From the NCBI GenBank assembly GCA_937922675.1, contig CALAJN010000003.1, forward strand, positions 115,330 through 179,329: 64,000 nucleotides of DNA, given 5' to 3'. The notes beneath the pieces are model-generated. The model worked only from the letters and a program-made list of their open reading frames with translations. It was not told the DNA's origin and did no database searches. Positions 26,723 through 37,428 of this stretch are shown here, in pieces; within the stretch, counting starts at the first letter, position 1; each line of letters starts with the position of its first letter. The translations under genes and the position numbers were made by a program. This DNA is from an uncultured Granulosicoccaceae bacterium (GTDB taxonomy: Bacteria; Pseudomonadota; Gammaproteobacteria; Granulosicoccales; Granulosicoccaceae).

Positions 26723-27971
26723 GTCGTTCACTCCCGTCCATCATCACGAGCGGGTGGATATCCTGATTGTGGGCGATGGTCTGGTGGGGCGACCGCTGGC
26801 CCTGGCTCTGGCCAATACGGGTCATTCTGTGGCGCTGGTTGACCGCAGACCGGAATCACATCAACCGACGGCGAGCTCGACTTCGCAGGTGGGGGCTGGG
26901 CCAGTAAAGCAACGCTTGGAAGAGCGCTGCACGGCCTTGTCAGTCGGTACCGTTGACTGGCTGAATCAACAAAAGCTGTGGTTTCCTGACGCGGCCGCCG
27001 CTGAGCCCATCAAGCGCGTCCATGTCTCCCAGTGTGGTCACTTTGGCGCCACCCGAATCGACGCCGCAGAGATCACTCGCGCAGCCTTGGGCTGGACTAT
27101 CGAGAATCAGTCTTTCATTCGCTCGTTGGCTGCCCGTCTTGATTCAAGCGGTATCAAGCGCTTCAATGACCGCGTGGTGAGCGAGGTAGAGCGTGACAAG
27201 GCAAGGGTGACAGTCAACTTGTCTCGGGCCACCGGGGGCGATGATGAGATCGTCGACACCTTGTCTGCACGCCTGCTCATCGTCGCCGACGGTGTTGAAT
27301 CGGATACGGCGCGCTTGCTCGGCATTGAGTTCGCGCACACCGAGCATGCGCAGTTCGCCACCCTGACCACGGTGGAGCTGGACCGCGAACATGAAGGTGT
27401 TGCTCGTGAACGTTTCACACCCGGTGGGCCGTTGGCAGTCTTGCCGCGCTTGGGACGATGCGCATCCATTGTTGCCTGCCACTCACCGGATGAAGCAGAA
27501 GTGGTGGCGGCCCTTGATGAGCGCGGTTTCTCACGCTGGCTTGATAGCAAATTGCCTGTGCGTGCCGGAAGAGTGGTAGCCGTTGGGCCACGTATACAGG
27601 TGCCGCTGAGACGCATAGAGGCGAGTCGGCAGTACGAGGATCGTGTGGCTCTTGTAGGCAATGCAGCACGACTGCTTCACCCGGTCGCCGGGCAAGGCTA
27701 TAACCTTGCGATACGCGATGTAGCGTTGTTGGTCGAGTCGCTTGCCTGTGCAGAGGACCCGGGAGACGTGTCGCTGTTGGCTGTCTGGGCGTCGTCACGG
27801 CGAGCGGACCAAGTGGCAACGGTGAGCCTGACTGACACGCTGGCTCGCGTGTTTCGCGGTGAGTCTCGTGCGCTTGGGCATATTCGGGCAGCGGCTCTGG
27901 TCGGGCTTGAGCACCTTGCGCCGCTCAGGCATCGCTTTGCGCAGGTCACGACACGGGGTCACTTGAGCTGA
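26715..27971 (+). CDS. ubiH: Ubiquinone biosynthesis FAD-dependent monooxygenase UbiH family
   Basis: Flavin hydroxylase of ubiquinone ring modification. The N-terminal Rossmann motif is ILIVGDGLVGRPLALALANTG with acidic end VDRRPE; the DG motif is in LLIVADGVESDTARLLG, and the FAD-ribityl motif is VALVGNAARLLHPVAGQGYNLAIRDV. The position after pepP points to UbiH (C6 hydroxylation) rather than UbiF or UbiI, but these paralogues are hard to separate by eye. No ubiI follows; instead a CLC transporter starts 59 bases downstream. It overlaps pepP by eight bases. Confidence 0.88.
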   Translation: MTESFTPVHHHERVDILIVGDGLVGRPLALALANTGHSVALVDRRPESHQPTASSTSQVGAGPVKQRLEERCTALSVGTVDWLNQQKLWFPDAAAAEPIKRVHVSQCGHFGATRIDAAEITRAALGWTIENQSFIRSLAARLDSSGIKRFNDRVVSEVERDKARVTVNLSRATGGDDEIVDTLSARLLIVADGVESDTARLLGIEFAHTEHAQFATLTTVELDREHEGVARERFTPGGPLAVLPRLGRCASIVACHSPDEAEVVAALDERGFSRWLDSKLPVRAGRVVAVGPRIQVPLRRIEASRQYEDRVALVGNAARLLHPVAGQGYNLAIRDVALLVESLACAEDPGDVSLLAVWASSRRADQVATVSLTDTLARVFRGESRALGHIRAAALVGLEHLAPLRHRFAQVTTRGHLS

Positions 27972-28030
27972 ACCAGACAGCACAAAAGAAGCACCCTACG
28001 CGGCCAGTACCTGCCTTTCTGGGCAGTCTG

Positions 28031-29803
28031 ATGGCGTCGCCACTTGGGGACCGGCTGGTGTTTTTCCTGCTCGCCGCTGCCATCGGTGCAATTGTGGGTA
28101 TAGCCACGCTCGGTCTGGTCGAGCTGATCCTTTGGGTTCAGTTCATCGGCTTTCAGGAGCGCTCAGAAGCACATTATGCAGATGCGGTAGCGAGAGCGCC
28201 GGCATTACAGGTGGTTCTGGTGCCCACCTTGGGTGGACTCCTGGTTGGACTGTTGTTGCAGTTTCTACCGGACAAGCGTTATCACGGCATAGCCGATGTC
28301 ATGGAAGCATGCGCTCTCAATGGTGCCCGTATGCAAGCACGATCAGGCGTTGCCGCAGCCCTGGCCGCCGGTGTTTCACTCGGCGTTGGCGCACCTCTCG
28401 GGCGTGAGGGGCCTGCGGTACACATCGGCGCTTCTATCAGTGCGTGGTTGGGAGAGCGCCTGGGACTGGATCATCGCCAGTCGCTAGCGCTGCTGGGTTG
28501 TGGTGCCGCGGCGGCTGTAGCTGTGTCGTTCAACGCACCTGTGGCCGCCGTGATCTTCGCGCTGGAGGTCATCGTTGGTTATTACACCTTGCGCGTGTTT
28601 GCTCCCGTTGTTATCGCCGCCATGATCGCGATGGTTGTGCGCGAGTACTACATCGGTAGCGATGCGATTTTTCCAATCCCTGATCAACCTCTGACAAGCG
28701 TGTGGGAGCTGCTGGGTTTTGCTGTGATTGGTGTTCTTGGTGCCGGGCTTGCAAAAATATTGATCGCTCTGGTGCCGCTGATAGAGGCCTTCTGGGCTCG
28801 CCTGTCCGTGCCGCGCTGGTTACGTCCCGCGGGTGCCGGTCTATTGATCGGTATTGTCGCTATTGAGTTGCCTTTGATCTTGTCAGTGGGCTTTGATGCA
28901 ACCTTTGCCGCACTCACCGGTCAGTTGGGGGCAGGTCTGCTTGCAGTCTTGTTGGTCACCAAGTTGGTGGCTGTGGCTCTGGCACTTGGTTCGGGGTTTG
29001 CCGGCGGTGTTTTTGGGCCCGCTATCTATCTTGGGGCGATGCTTGGTGGGCTCACCTGGCATGTGCTGATCTGGATGGGTGCCGAGTCTGGCTGGTTGCT
29101 GCCTGAAGCTGTGACGTCGCAGGGTGTCTATGCGGTTGTTGGTATGGCTGCGGTATCGTCGGCCTTGCTCGGTGCACCGATCTCAACGATATTGATCGTG
29201 TTTGAGCTCACCCGCGACTATGGCGTGACCCTGGGGGTGATGACAGCCGCTGCAGTGGCCAGTACGGTGATGCAGTTTGGGGCACATGGTTCTTTCTTTC
29301 GTTGGCAATTGTCGCGGCGCAATGTTGATATTCGACACGGTCGAGATATCAGTCTGCTGACACTGGAGCCTTGCGAGGGCCTGATCAGTCCGCAATTTCT
29401 GATCGCAGGTGCAGAGGCGACAGTAGGCGAGATAGAAGCGCGCATGGGTAGCGAAAGGCATCGGGTTGCCGTATTTGTCGATGAGCAGGGAATTCTGCTG
29501 GGCAGTACCAGCCTGTCTGATCTGATCGTGTACGCGATCGAGCACGGTATGGATAGTCCAGCGATTGGAGCCGCTATCGATGCCTCGTACTCGATTAGTC
29601 CGTCCACCAATATAGTGTCAGCGATACAGTTGATGGCGCAGCATCAAGTCGAATTTGTCCCTGTAGTGGCAAGCGACAGGCGTACGGGCATTCGCGCCAC
29701 CAGCCGCGAGCGTGTTGTCGGTGTGGTTTTGAAGACGGATTTGTTAAGTGCGCACTACGACGTCATCAAGCGCGCGCGTGAGCATGAGTTCGGCATCACG
29801 TGA
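28031..29803 (+). CDS. CLC-family chloride channel/antiporter with CBS domains
   Basis: Membrane Cl- transporter. CLC selectivity-filter motifs are visible: GAPLGREGPAVHIGA (with the gating glutamate of GREGP) and LGSGFAGGVFGPAIYLG. The first motif (YHGIADVMEA) is a variant of GSGIP, as in a bacterial subfamily with a cytoplasmic regulatory tail. The last ~160 residues carry a CBS pair (EPCEGLISPQFLIAGAEATV... and SYSISPSTNIVSAIQLMAQHQVEFVPVV). Whether it is channel or H+/Cl- exchanger is not decided here. In-frame CTG codons just upstream could lengthen it slightly. Confidence 0.92.
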   Translation: MASPLGDRLVFFLLAAAIGAIVGIATLGLVELILWVQFIGFQERSEAHYADAVARAPALQVVLVPTLGGLLVGLLLQFLPDKRYHGIADVMEACALNGARMQARSGVAAALAAGVSLGVGAPLGREGPAVHIGASISAWLGERLGLDHRQSLALLGCGAAAAVAVSFNAPVAAVIFALEVIVGYYTLRVFAPVVIAAMIAMVVREYYIGSDAIFPIPDQPLTSVWELLGFAVIGVLGAGLAKILIALVPLIEAFWARLSVPRWLRPAGAGLLIGIVAIELPLILSVGFDATFAALTGQLGAGLLAVLLVTKLVAVALALGSGFAGGVFGPAIYLGAMLGGLTWHVLIWMGAESGWLLPEAVTSQGVYAVVGMAAVSSALLGAPISTILIVFELTRDYGVTLGVMTAAAVASTVMQFGAHGSFFRWQLSRRNVDIRHGRDISLLTLEPCEGLISPQFLIAGAEATVGEIEARMGSERHRVAVFVDEQGILLGSTSLSDLIVYAIEHGMDSPAIGAAIDASYSISPSTNIVSAIQLMAQHQVEFVPVVASDRRTGIRATSRERVVGVVLKTDLLSAHYDVIKRAREHEFGIT

Positions 29804-29844
29804 CGCATCGTTCTGTCATACGATAAAACCGGGAATCGAGGAAC

Positions 29845-31158
29845 ATGAGTAGCAAGGGACTTGGACCAGGCTTTGACACGCTCGCCTTGCATGCGGGTCA
29901 GAGACCTGATCCAGCCACGGGCGCACGCGCCACGCCTATCTATCAAAGCACAAGCTTTGTCTTTGATGACGGGGATCAGGCTGCATCATTGTTTGATGTG
30001 GCCCGCGCAGGGCATGTGTATTCGCGTATCTCCAACCCCACAGTAGGGGTCCTGGAGGAACGTGTAGCTGCATTGGAAGGTGGCGTAGGAGCTGTGTGCG
30101 CTGCCAGTGGCATGGCAGCCATCCATCTGGGTCTTGCAACGCTTGCAGGCAGTGGCAGTCACATTGTTGCATCACGCTCGCTCTACGGCGGTACGCATAA
30201 CCTTCTGTCCTACACCTTGCCGCGCTTTGGGGTAGAAACCACCTTTGTTGATCCGCGCGATCCGGACGCGTTTGCGGCTGCCATACGACCCGAGACGCGA
30301 GTGATATTCGGTGAGATTGTAGGCAATCCTCTGGGTGAGATCCTGGATGTAGCGCGCGTTGCCGAGATCGCTCATGCCGCTGGCCTGCCCTTGATGCTCG
30401 ATGCAACGTTGACAACGCCCTGGTTGATGCGCCCGTTTGAGCATGGCGCAGATATCGTTGTGCATAGTCTGACCAAGTTCATGGGAGGGCATGGAATTGC
30501 CGTCGGCGGCGCTATTGTCGATAGCGGTCGCTTTGACTGGGCTGCATCGGGCCGATTTCCGGAGCTCTCCGAGCCCTATGCCGGGTTTCATGGTATGAAC
30601 TTCGTGGAGGAATTTGGTCCCGCCGCCTTCGTGATGCGTGTGCGCAAGGAGGGCCTGCGAGATTTTGGCGCCAGTCTGTCGCCGCATAATGCCTTTCATC
30701 TATTGCAAGGCCTTGAGACACTACCCATGCGTATGCAGCGACATATCGAGAATGCGCATCGTGTGGTTGATTACCTGAACGATCACGAGCAAGTCAGTAT
30801 CGTCAATCACCCGCGAGTGCCTTCTCACCCTGATCATGCTCTGGCGAACACTCAGTTGCCGCGAGGTGCCGGAGCTGTATTCAGTTTTGAACTCGAGGGT
30901 GGGCGCAAGGCAGGTGTGGCCTTTATCGATTCACTGAAACTGTTTTCGCATCTGGCCAATGTCGGTGATGCCAAGTCTTTGGTCATTCATCCAGCCAGCA
31001 CCACGCACTCGCGAATGGATGATGCCGCCTTGCAGGAGGCCGGGGTATCCAGCGGTCTGATCAGATTATCTATCGGTCTTGAAGACGCGGATGATTTGAT
31101 TGCGGATCTTGACCAGGCGCTGAAACGATCAGCGCGCCTTGCTGGAGCCAAGGCATGA
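29845..31158 (+). CDS. metY: O-acetyl/succinylhomoserine sulfhydrylase (PLP enzyme)
   Basis: Forms homocysteine from acylated homoserine and sulfide in methionine synthesis. Cys/Met-metabolism PLP fold: FDTLALHAGQRPDPATGARATPIYQSTSF start, YSRISNPTVGVLEERVAALEGG, ASGMAAIHLGL, and the PLP lysine in VHSLTKFMGGHG. The C-terminal part has SLKLFSHLANVGDAKSLVIHPASTTHSRM. The length of 437 residues and large insertions match MetY (acetylhomoserine) better than the shorter MetZ (succinylhomoserine), so the symbol is provisional. A GAGGAA site precedes the ATG. It overlaps the next gene by four bases. Confidence 0.92.
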   Translation: MSSKGLGPGFDTLALHAGQRPDPATGARATPIYQSTSFVFDDGDQAASLFDVARAGHVYSRISNPTVGVLEERVAALEGGVGAVCAASGMAAIHLGLATLAGSGSHIVASRSLYGGTHNLLSYTLPRFGVETTFVDPRDPDAFAAAIRPETRVIFGEIVGNPLGEILDVARVAEIAHAAGLPLMLDATLTTPWLMRPFEHGADIVVHSLTKFMGGHGIAVGGAIVDSGRFDWAASGRFPELSEPYAGFHGMNFVEEFGPAAFVMRVRKEGLRDFGASLSPHNAFHLLQGLETLPMRMQRHIENAHRVVDYLNDHEQVSIVNHPRVPSHPDHALANTQLPRGAGAVFSFELEGGRKAGVAFIDSLKLFSHLANVGDAKSLVIHPASTTHSRMDDAALQEAGVSSGLIRLSIGLEDADDLIADLDQALKRSARLAGAKA

Positions 31159-32003
31159 GTCAGCCTGTCGGAAGTGGAAACGGCATCGAGGTCGAGCTCG
31201 ACGGTGCCCGCGTTTTTGTCGGCCGTGGAGGCGCCGAGTGGACCGGTGCCGGCTCTCGCATAGTCTTGATACACGGTGCGGGGATGGACCATACCGTCTG
31301 GGTCTTGCTCGGCCGATGGTTGGCGCGTCACGGCCACGATGTTGTCATCCCTGATCTGCCAGGACATGGCCGATCTCAAGGCGATGCCCTGACAAGTATT
31401 GAAGCGATGGCCGATTGGTTGTCGCGCCTGCTGAACACCCTCGACGACCTCGCTATCGCAGGCACGCAGTCCGACGCCGATGAGCGCGGCCTGACATTGA
31501 TTGGTCACAGCATGGGCTCGCTCATTGCCACGCAGGCGGTAAGTTGCATGAAGCTTGAGCGCCTTGTACTGCTTGGCGCGGGTTATCCGATGCGTGTAGG
31601 GCCGCCCTTGCTACAAGCGGCTGAACGCAATGATCCACTGGCTGCCGACATGATCACAGCCTTTGGTCATGCCTATGCATCCGTGCTCGGCCACAATCCC
31701 CTGCCCGGAATACCGGTAGCAAATCTGGCTCGTGTGCTGTTGTTAGGTGCACAACCCGGCGTGCTGCATGCTGATCTGCAAGCCTGCGACCGTTATGTCG
31801 TGCCCGAAGAGCTGCTGTCCAAGGTCAATATGCCGGTGCATCTGATAGCAGGTGATCAGGACCGTATGACGTCACCCAAGGCAGCGCAAGCCTTGGCAGA
31901 GCTGCTTGGGGGTGACATTCGTTGGCTGTCCGGTAGCGGTCACATGATTATGACTGAGCAGCCTGAGCAGATGCTGTCAGCGGTTCGTGAGGCGCTTGGC
32001 TAG
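31155..32003 (+). CDS. Alpha/beta-fold hydrolase
   Basis: Probable serine hydrolase of unknown substrate. Visible triad elements are the nucleophile elbow LIGHSMGSLIATQ, the acid in AGDQDRMTSPKAAQ and the histidine in LSGSGHMIMTEQPEQ; the oxyanion region is VLIHGAGMDHTVW. It is translationally coupled to metY (ATGA overlap). That suggests a linked role, but it is too short and too different to be called MetX (homoserine acetyltransferase). No signal peptide is visible. Confidence 0.88.
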   Translation: MSQPVGSGNGIEVELDGARVFVGRGGAEWTGAGSRIVLIHGAGMDHTVWVLLGRWLARHGHDVVIPDLPGHGRSQGDALTSIEAMADWLSRLLNTLDDLAIAGTQSDADERGLTLIGHSMGSLIATQAVSCMKLERLVLLGAGYPMRVGPPLLQAAERNDPLAADMITAFGHAYASVLGHNPLPGIPVANLARVLLLGAQPGVLHADLQACDRYVVPEELLSKVNMPVHLIAGDQDRMTSPKAAQALAELLGGDIRWLSGSGHMIMTEQPEQMLSAVREALG

Positions 32004-32035
32004 AACCGGCCAGGGCCTCAATGTGCCACCTGTTA

Positions 32036-32069
32036 GTACTTGGTGGTACTTGGTGGTGCTGGGGGGGGG
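32036..32069. repeat. 10-bp direct repeat followed by a nine-G run
   Basis: GTACTTGGTG at 32036-32045 is repeated exactly at 32046-32055; a third partial unit (GTGCT) then runs into nine consecutive G at 32061-32069. This lies in the 82-base gap between the converging hydrolase and adk genes. G-runs of this length are prone to slippage, but no coding frame crosses it. Confidence 0.8.
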
Positions 32070-32085
32070 ACTAGAGCTGCCAGAG

Positions 32086-33489
<1,404 letters not shown>

Positions 33490-33543
33490 TACACGCGGCA
33501 GTTGACGACGTGCAAGGAGTGTGTGCAGTCGCACGAGTATCAC

Positions 33544-34413
33544 TCAAGGTGCCTGACAGTCGCACACCGCATCTGGCGCCACCGCATGATGACAGTTGCG
33601 ACACAGGGACTTGCCCGTTGGCGCCAATGCAGCGTCTATGGCGACCCTGTCATCAAAGACGAAGCAGTCACCCTGCCAGTGGGCATCGCCCTCTGAGGCC
33701 AACCAATTGAGGATTCCCCCCTCGATCTGACGAACGTTGCCAAAGCCGCGTTTTGCAAGCCAGGGGGCTGCCTTCTCGCACCGTATGCCGCCCGTACAGA
33801 AGGTCACCAGAGGATCATTCAGCGACAAGCGCTCCTCGCTCAGGGCGATCTCCACAGCATCACGAAAATCCCGGAAATTCCTGATCCCCAACGCCTGTGC
33901 GGCTGGGAAGCCACCAGCAGCAATCTCGTAGTTATTGCGCGTGTCCAGAAGCACAGGTGGTGAGTCACTCTCGAGTTCACGACGTAACACTGAAGGCGAA
34001 ACAGATGGTGCTAGATGACTGTGTTCGCGTACAGACAGTTCACCACCGTCGAAGGCGATGATTTCATGGCGTATGCGCACCTTGAGCTTGGAGAAGGGCA
34101 AAGTGTCCGAGATGCTTTCCTTGAGCCACAGTCCTGCCAGCTCTTCACGAGCCTCCAGACAGGCGCGTGCGGCGTCAGTGGTGTTACGTGTGCCGGCAAT
34201 GGCGACATTGATTCCTTCGTCGGCCAGCAGTATCGTGCCGAGCACGCCGCAGGCTTTCAGCTCCGCCTCGAGGTCTGCCCGGTATACCGGCAGGTAGTCG
34301 AGTTCGACAAAGTGGTAACCAGACAGGTTGATAAAGGTTTTGTTCGTGTTGTCCGGACGGGTGTGCTCATCAGGGCCGAGTGACAACAAATCGACGTCTT
34401 CTGCGTGTGGCAT
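33544..34413 (-). CDS. trhO: tRNA uridine-34 hydroxylase (rhodanese domain, UPF0176)
   Basis: Oxygen-dependent hydroxylase making 5-hydroxyuridine at wobble position 34 of some tRNAs (YceA in E. coli). N-terminal domain GTILLADEGINVAIAGT, then a rhodanese-like domain (VLLDTRNNYEIAAGGFPAAQ) with the active-site cysteine in FCTGGIRCEKAAPWL. The C-terminal CRNCHH...CDC resembles a small metal site. The length of 289 residues is close to the shorter members of the family. The start ATG at 34413 is preferred, without strong alternatives. Confidence 0.93.
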   Translation of the reverse strand: MPHAEDVDLLSLGPDEHTRPDNTNKTFINLSGYHFVELDYLPVYRADLEAELKACGVLGTILLADEGINVAIAGTRNTTDAARACLEAREELAGLWLKESISDTLPFSKLKVRIRHEIIAFDGGELSVREHSHLAPSVSPSVLRRELESDSPPVLLDTRNNYEIAAGGFPAAQALGIRNFRDFRDAVEIALSEERLSLNDPLVTFCTGGIRCEKAAPWLAKRGFGNVRQIEGGILNWLASEGDAHWQGDCFVFDDRVAIDAALAPTGKSLCRNCHHAVAPDAVCDCQAP

Positions 34414-34524
34414 TTTTGATCAGGTGTACTAGGCTCGCTCAGGCGCAGATTCTAGCTGCATCGCGAGCACGAACTTGCGAATGCTTGCCTGCGACAAATT
34501 CTGTACCGTATCGGGGTGTGATCA

Positions 34525-36552
34525 ATGATTGATGCAACAGTGGCCTGCAGCGTTCGGGCTCGCCACATGATCAGTTTGTGCGCGGGGTTGGGTGTGCTTG
34601 CAGGCACGGTGGTTTTCAGCCCCTCGAGCGCTCTGGCTGACGAGTCGGACGTGCAGGCGCAACTGCTGCGAGCTGACAGGGCTAATTTTGTTGCTGCACG
34701 CGAGGCTCTGCAAGCCGGGCAGCGAGAAACCTATGAGCGCGCGCTAGAGGCTCTGAGCGATGATTATCCCTTGCACGATTGGCTGGTCTACGCTGATCTT
34801 GTGAATCGCTGGCAGCGCGAGACGCCCGCGCCCGGCACGTTCGATGACCTTGCAAGACTCAAGGCGGCGACCAACGACAGCACCCTTCTCAGACGCGCAG
34901 GTCGCGCCCTGCAGACATCGCTTGCCAAGGGCGGTGAATGGCGGCGCTATCTCGCTATAGAGCAGTCGGAATACGGCGTTGAGATGCCGTGTACCACTCT
35001 CAGGGCGCGAATTGAGGTTGGGGAGGCTGACAGTACAACGGAGGACGCTCTCGCTTTGTGGGTGCAGCCCACAGCTCCCGACGAGATATGTCGTGATGTG
35101 GTGGCGGATCAGATTGCTGCGAACACGCCGCCGGTATCGAAGATGTGGGAGCGTGTTTACGAGGCGATGGAGGCTAACGCCTTTGACGCAGCGCGTGAGG
35201 TGTTGCCCTGGCTCGGTACCGCTGACCGCAACGCGCTCACGGGTTGGCTCAAGGCGGTTGATGCGCCTGGCAAGTACATTGCCAGTGGTGCCTTGCAGGA
35301 GGACACGCCTTTCAATCGGCGCGCGTTGGCCGACCTGGTGTTGCGCTGGTCACGTGAGGACACTGCAGCGGCCATTGACTGGTGGCAATCGGAAAGCCCG
35401 CGCTACCGCTTCTACAAAGACCGCCACTACGACACGCACCGCGCTCTTGTCATGCGGGCGGCCTTGCGTCGCATGCCACAAGCGGGCGAGTGGCTGGGTA
35501 ACTTTCGCGCACGCGACGAGGATCTTGAAATCAAGGAATGGCGAGTGCGTGCCGCGCTGCTTGAGGGTGACTGGAACGAAGTCATGCGCCTCCTGCATCG
35601 TTTGCCGGAAGAGGAGCGCGAAGAGGATCACTGGGCCTATTGGGAGGCGAGGGCGCTTGAGACCGTCGGGCGCTCAGGCCGTGCCCGTGAGATCTATCAA
35701 GAGATCGCCGGTCTGCAGTCCTGGCATGGCTTTTTGGCCGCTGACCGACTGGGGCAGGAGTACGTGATCGTCGACGAACCCATAGAGCCCGAGGCTGCTG
35801 TCTTGCAGGCTCTGGAGACCGATCAGCGGCTGCTGCGCGCACGCGAATTTCAAGCGGTCGAAATGGAAGCAGAAGGCCGGCGCGTGTGGAATTCAGTGCT
35901 CGCCGATGCGACGGCGCCCGAGTTGGCGGCAAGCGCGGTACTGGCAAAGCGTTGGGGGCTGAACGATCGCGCCATCTTCAGTGCAGGGCGCGCCGAGCAG
36001 CGCCGCGCGCTCAGCTACCGTTTTCCTATTCTCTATCAGCAGGAGGTTGCTGCTGCCGCAATCGAACACCGTATCGAGCCCGCGTGGATCTTTGGTGTCA
36101 TGCGGCGCGAGAGCGCGTTCATCTCGGATGTCGTGTCTCACGCAGGCGCTGTGGGCCTGATGCAAATTATGCCGCGCACTGGCACCTACATCGCTGACCT
36201 GCAGAGCAAGGAGGACTGGGACGGTGACCTCACCGACACGGCTACCAATATCGACTTTGGCACCTTCTATCTCGGACACGTGCGCGAACGCTTTGACGGC
36301 CACCTTGCTCTGGCCACCGCCAGTTACAACGCGGGTCCCCGCCGCGTGTCGTCCTGGTTGCCGGACGAGACCATGGAGGCGGATCGCTGGATCGACACCA
36401 TCCCTTTCACGGAGACACGCCGCTACGTACGCGCCGTACTCGCCTACGCCGCCATCTACGAACACCAACTCACCGGCACCGTCACCCGCATCTCCGACCA
36501 ACTCCCCCCGGTTGCAGCCGCCGTGGGGTCGGACCCCGGCAAGTCATTGTAA
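34525..36552 (+). CDS. slt: Soluble lytic murein transglycosylase
   Basis: Periplasmic enzyme cleaving peptidoglycan glycan strands with 1,6-anhydro ring formation. A signal peptide is visible (GLGVLAGTVVFSPSSALA). The long alpha-superhelical ring domain fills the middle (many paired helices rich in WxxE and AxxxL). The C-terminal lysozyme-like SLT domain shows the catalytic Glu in MRRESAFISDV, then GAVGLMQIMPRT and ATASYNAGPRRV. The 675-residue length is close to E. coli Slt70. The gene's last codons contain a GC-rich palindrome that recurs upstream of rpoN. Confidence 0.94.
   Translation: MIDATVACSVRARHMISLCAGLGVLAGTVVFSPSSALADESDVQAQLLRADRANFVAAREALQAGQRETYERALEALSDDYPLHDWLVYADLVNRWQRETPAPGTFDDLARLKAATNDSTLLRRAGRALQTSLAKGGEWRRYLAIEQSEYGVEMPCTTLRARIEVGEADSTTEDALALWVQPTAPDEICRDVVADQIAANTPPVSKMWERVYEAMEANAFDAAREVLPWLGTADRNALTGWLKAVDAPGKYIASGALQEDTPFNRRALADLVLRWSREDTAAAIDWWQSESPRYRFYKDRHYDTHRALVMRAALRRMPQAGEWLGNFRARDEDLEIKEWRVRAALLEGDWNEVMRLLHRLPEEEREEDHWAYWEARALETVGRSGRAREIYQEIAGLQSWHGFLAADRLGQEYVIVDEPIEPEAAVLQALETDQRLLRAREFQAVEMEAEGRRVWNSVLADATAPELAASAVLAKRWGLNDRAIFSAGRAEQRRALSYRFPILYQQEVAAAAIEHRIEPAWIFGVMRRESAFISDVVSHAGAVGLMQIMPRTGTYIADLQSKEDWDGDLTDTATNIDFGTFYLGHVRERFDGHLALATASYNAGPRRVSSWLPDETMEADRWIDTIPFTETRRYVRAVLAYAAIYEHQLTGTVTRISDQLPPVAAAVGSDPGKSL
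36518..36537 (+). repeat. GC palindrome shared with the rpoN upstream region, copy 1
   Basis: CCGCCGTGGGGTCGGACCCC forms the stem GGGGT-cgg-ACCCC and is part of the slt C-terminal codons (AVGSDPG). Nineteen of its 20 bases recur in the same orientation at 59727-59746. Short dispersed palindromes of this kind resemble REP elements, but two copies in 64 kb are weak evidence. Confidence 0.5.
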
Positions 36553-36624
36553 TTATTAGATAAGTGCAGAAAATCGCTGCGATTTAGATGCCTATAACGC
36601 ATCAAGCGGCGGTGTTTCAGTACG

Positions 36625-36630
36625 TATAAT
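36625..36630 (+). promoter_or_regulatory. TATAAT -10 element upstream of the BolA gene
   Basis: An exact TATAAT hexamer lies 35 bases before the GTG start at 36665. It overlaps an in-frame ATG (36629), which argues that the ATG is not the translation start. No convincing -35 is seen; an extended or activator-dependent promoter is possible. Confidence 0.45.
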
Positions 36631-36664
36631 GAGAACCGACCCAAGACGACCAAGGCCCGCATCC

Positions 36665-36991
36665 GTGTCTACTGCACAAACAATTCATGACATCCTGGTG
36701 GACTCCTTGTCGCCGCTCAGGCTGGATGTCATCGACGAGAGCCACCAGCACAATGTGCCACCCGGGGCAGAGAGTCACTTCAAGCTGGTAGTCGTCTCTG
36801 ATGTCTTTGAGGGAAAGTCTCTGGTGGCACGCCACAGAATGATCAACGGTCTGTTGGCCGAGCAGCTCGCAGGCTCTGTGCATGCCCTGGGGCTGCATAC
36901 GCATACGCCCGATGAGTGGGCCGCCCGCGGTGAGCAAGTACCAGCCTCGCCGCCGTGCCGCGGTGGAAGCAAGGCTGAAGGCGGACACTGA
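36665..36991 (+). CDS. BolA/IbaG family protein
   Basis: Small protein related to BolA, which partners monothiol glutaredoxins in [2Fe-2S] handling and affects cell shape. The class II KH-like fold shows IHDILVDSLSPLRLDVIDESHQH, then AESHFKLVVVSDVFEGKSLVARHRMINGLLAEQL and ALGLHTHTPDEW. The conserved HxH-type ends fit BolA rather than YrbA/IbaG, but the distinction is tentative. GTG at 36665 is chosen because AAGG lies nine bases upstream and a TATAAT lies before it. The C-terminal PPCRGGSKAEGGH tail is extra. Confidence 0.85.
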   Translation: MSTAQTIHDILVDSLSPLRLDVIDESHQHNVPPGAESHFKLVVVSDVFEGKSLVARHRMINGLLAEQLAGSVHALGLHTHTPDEWAARGEQVPASPPCRGGSKAEGGH

Positions 36992-37428
36992 TCGGAGCGA
37001 GCCCTGGCGCGGGTCACGAAGGGCCGGCGCACTGCCGTGCGATATCGGCAGTTGTCAGTCTCTGCCTTGGCAAGCGAAAGTCTGTGCAAGGCTGCAGAGC
37101 TTTACTACGCTCGGTAGGGTTGCCGATCCGTAGTTGAACAAAACAGCGACTTGCTAGTTGTAAAAAAACCACACCGTATGGCGAGCTTTGGAGGCTCGAA
37201 CGGCAATGAGGGTGACTTGCAAGGAACCATTCGTTGTAAATCGACTACACTTGGCTTCACGAGCGGCCGGTTTCTAGCTGTTGTCTGGCAAAAACGCAAT
37301 ATCTTGTTGCATTATTCAGACACGCTGACTAGAGTACTTCGCTGTAGCACGATCCATTTGTAAGACCCAGTACTGCCTTGTAATTTTTAATGTCGTTGTC
37401 AGCGACTATTCGACTGGAGAGATTAACC
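36992..37428. other. Intergenic region, presumed porin promoter and leader
   Basis: These 437 bases hold no supported gene. The best promoter-like pair is TTGCAT at 37307-37312 and TAGAGT at 37330-37335 with a 17-base spacer, which would give a leader of about 85 bases. A long AT-richer leader is common for outer-membrane porins and could be a target for small RNAs. A short CGAGC/GCTCG inverted repeat occurs near 37180-37200. Confidence 0.4.

Noticed and set aside
31155..32003. Homoserine O-acetyltransferase (MetX) coupled to metY
   Set aside because: It is an alpha/beta hydrolase but too short (282 residues), with a general hydrolase motif set.
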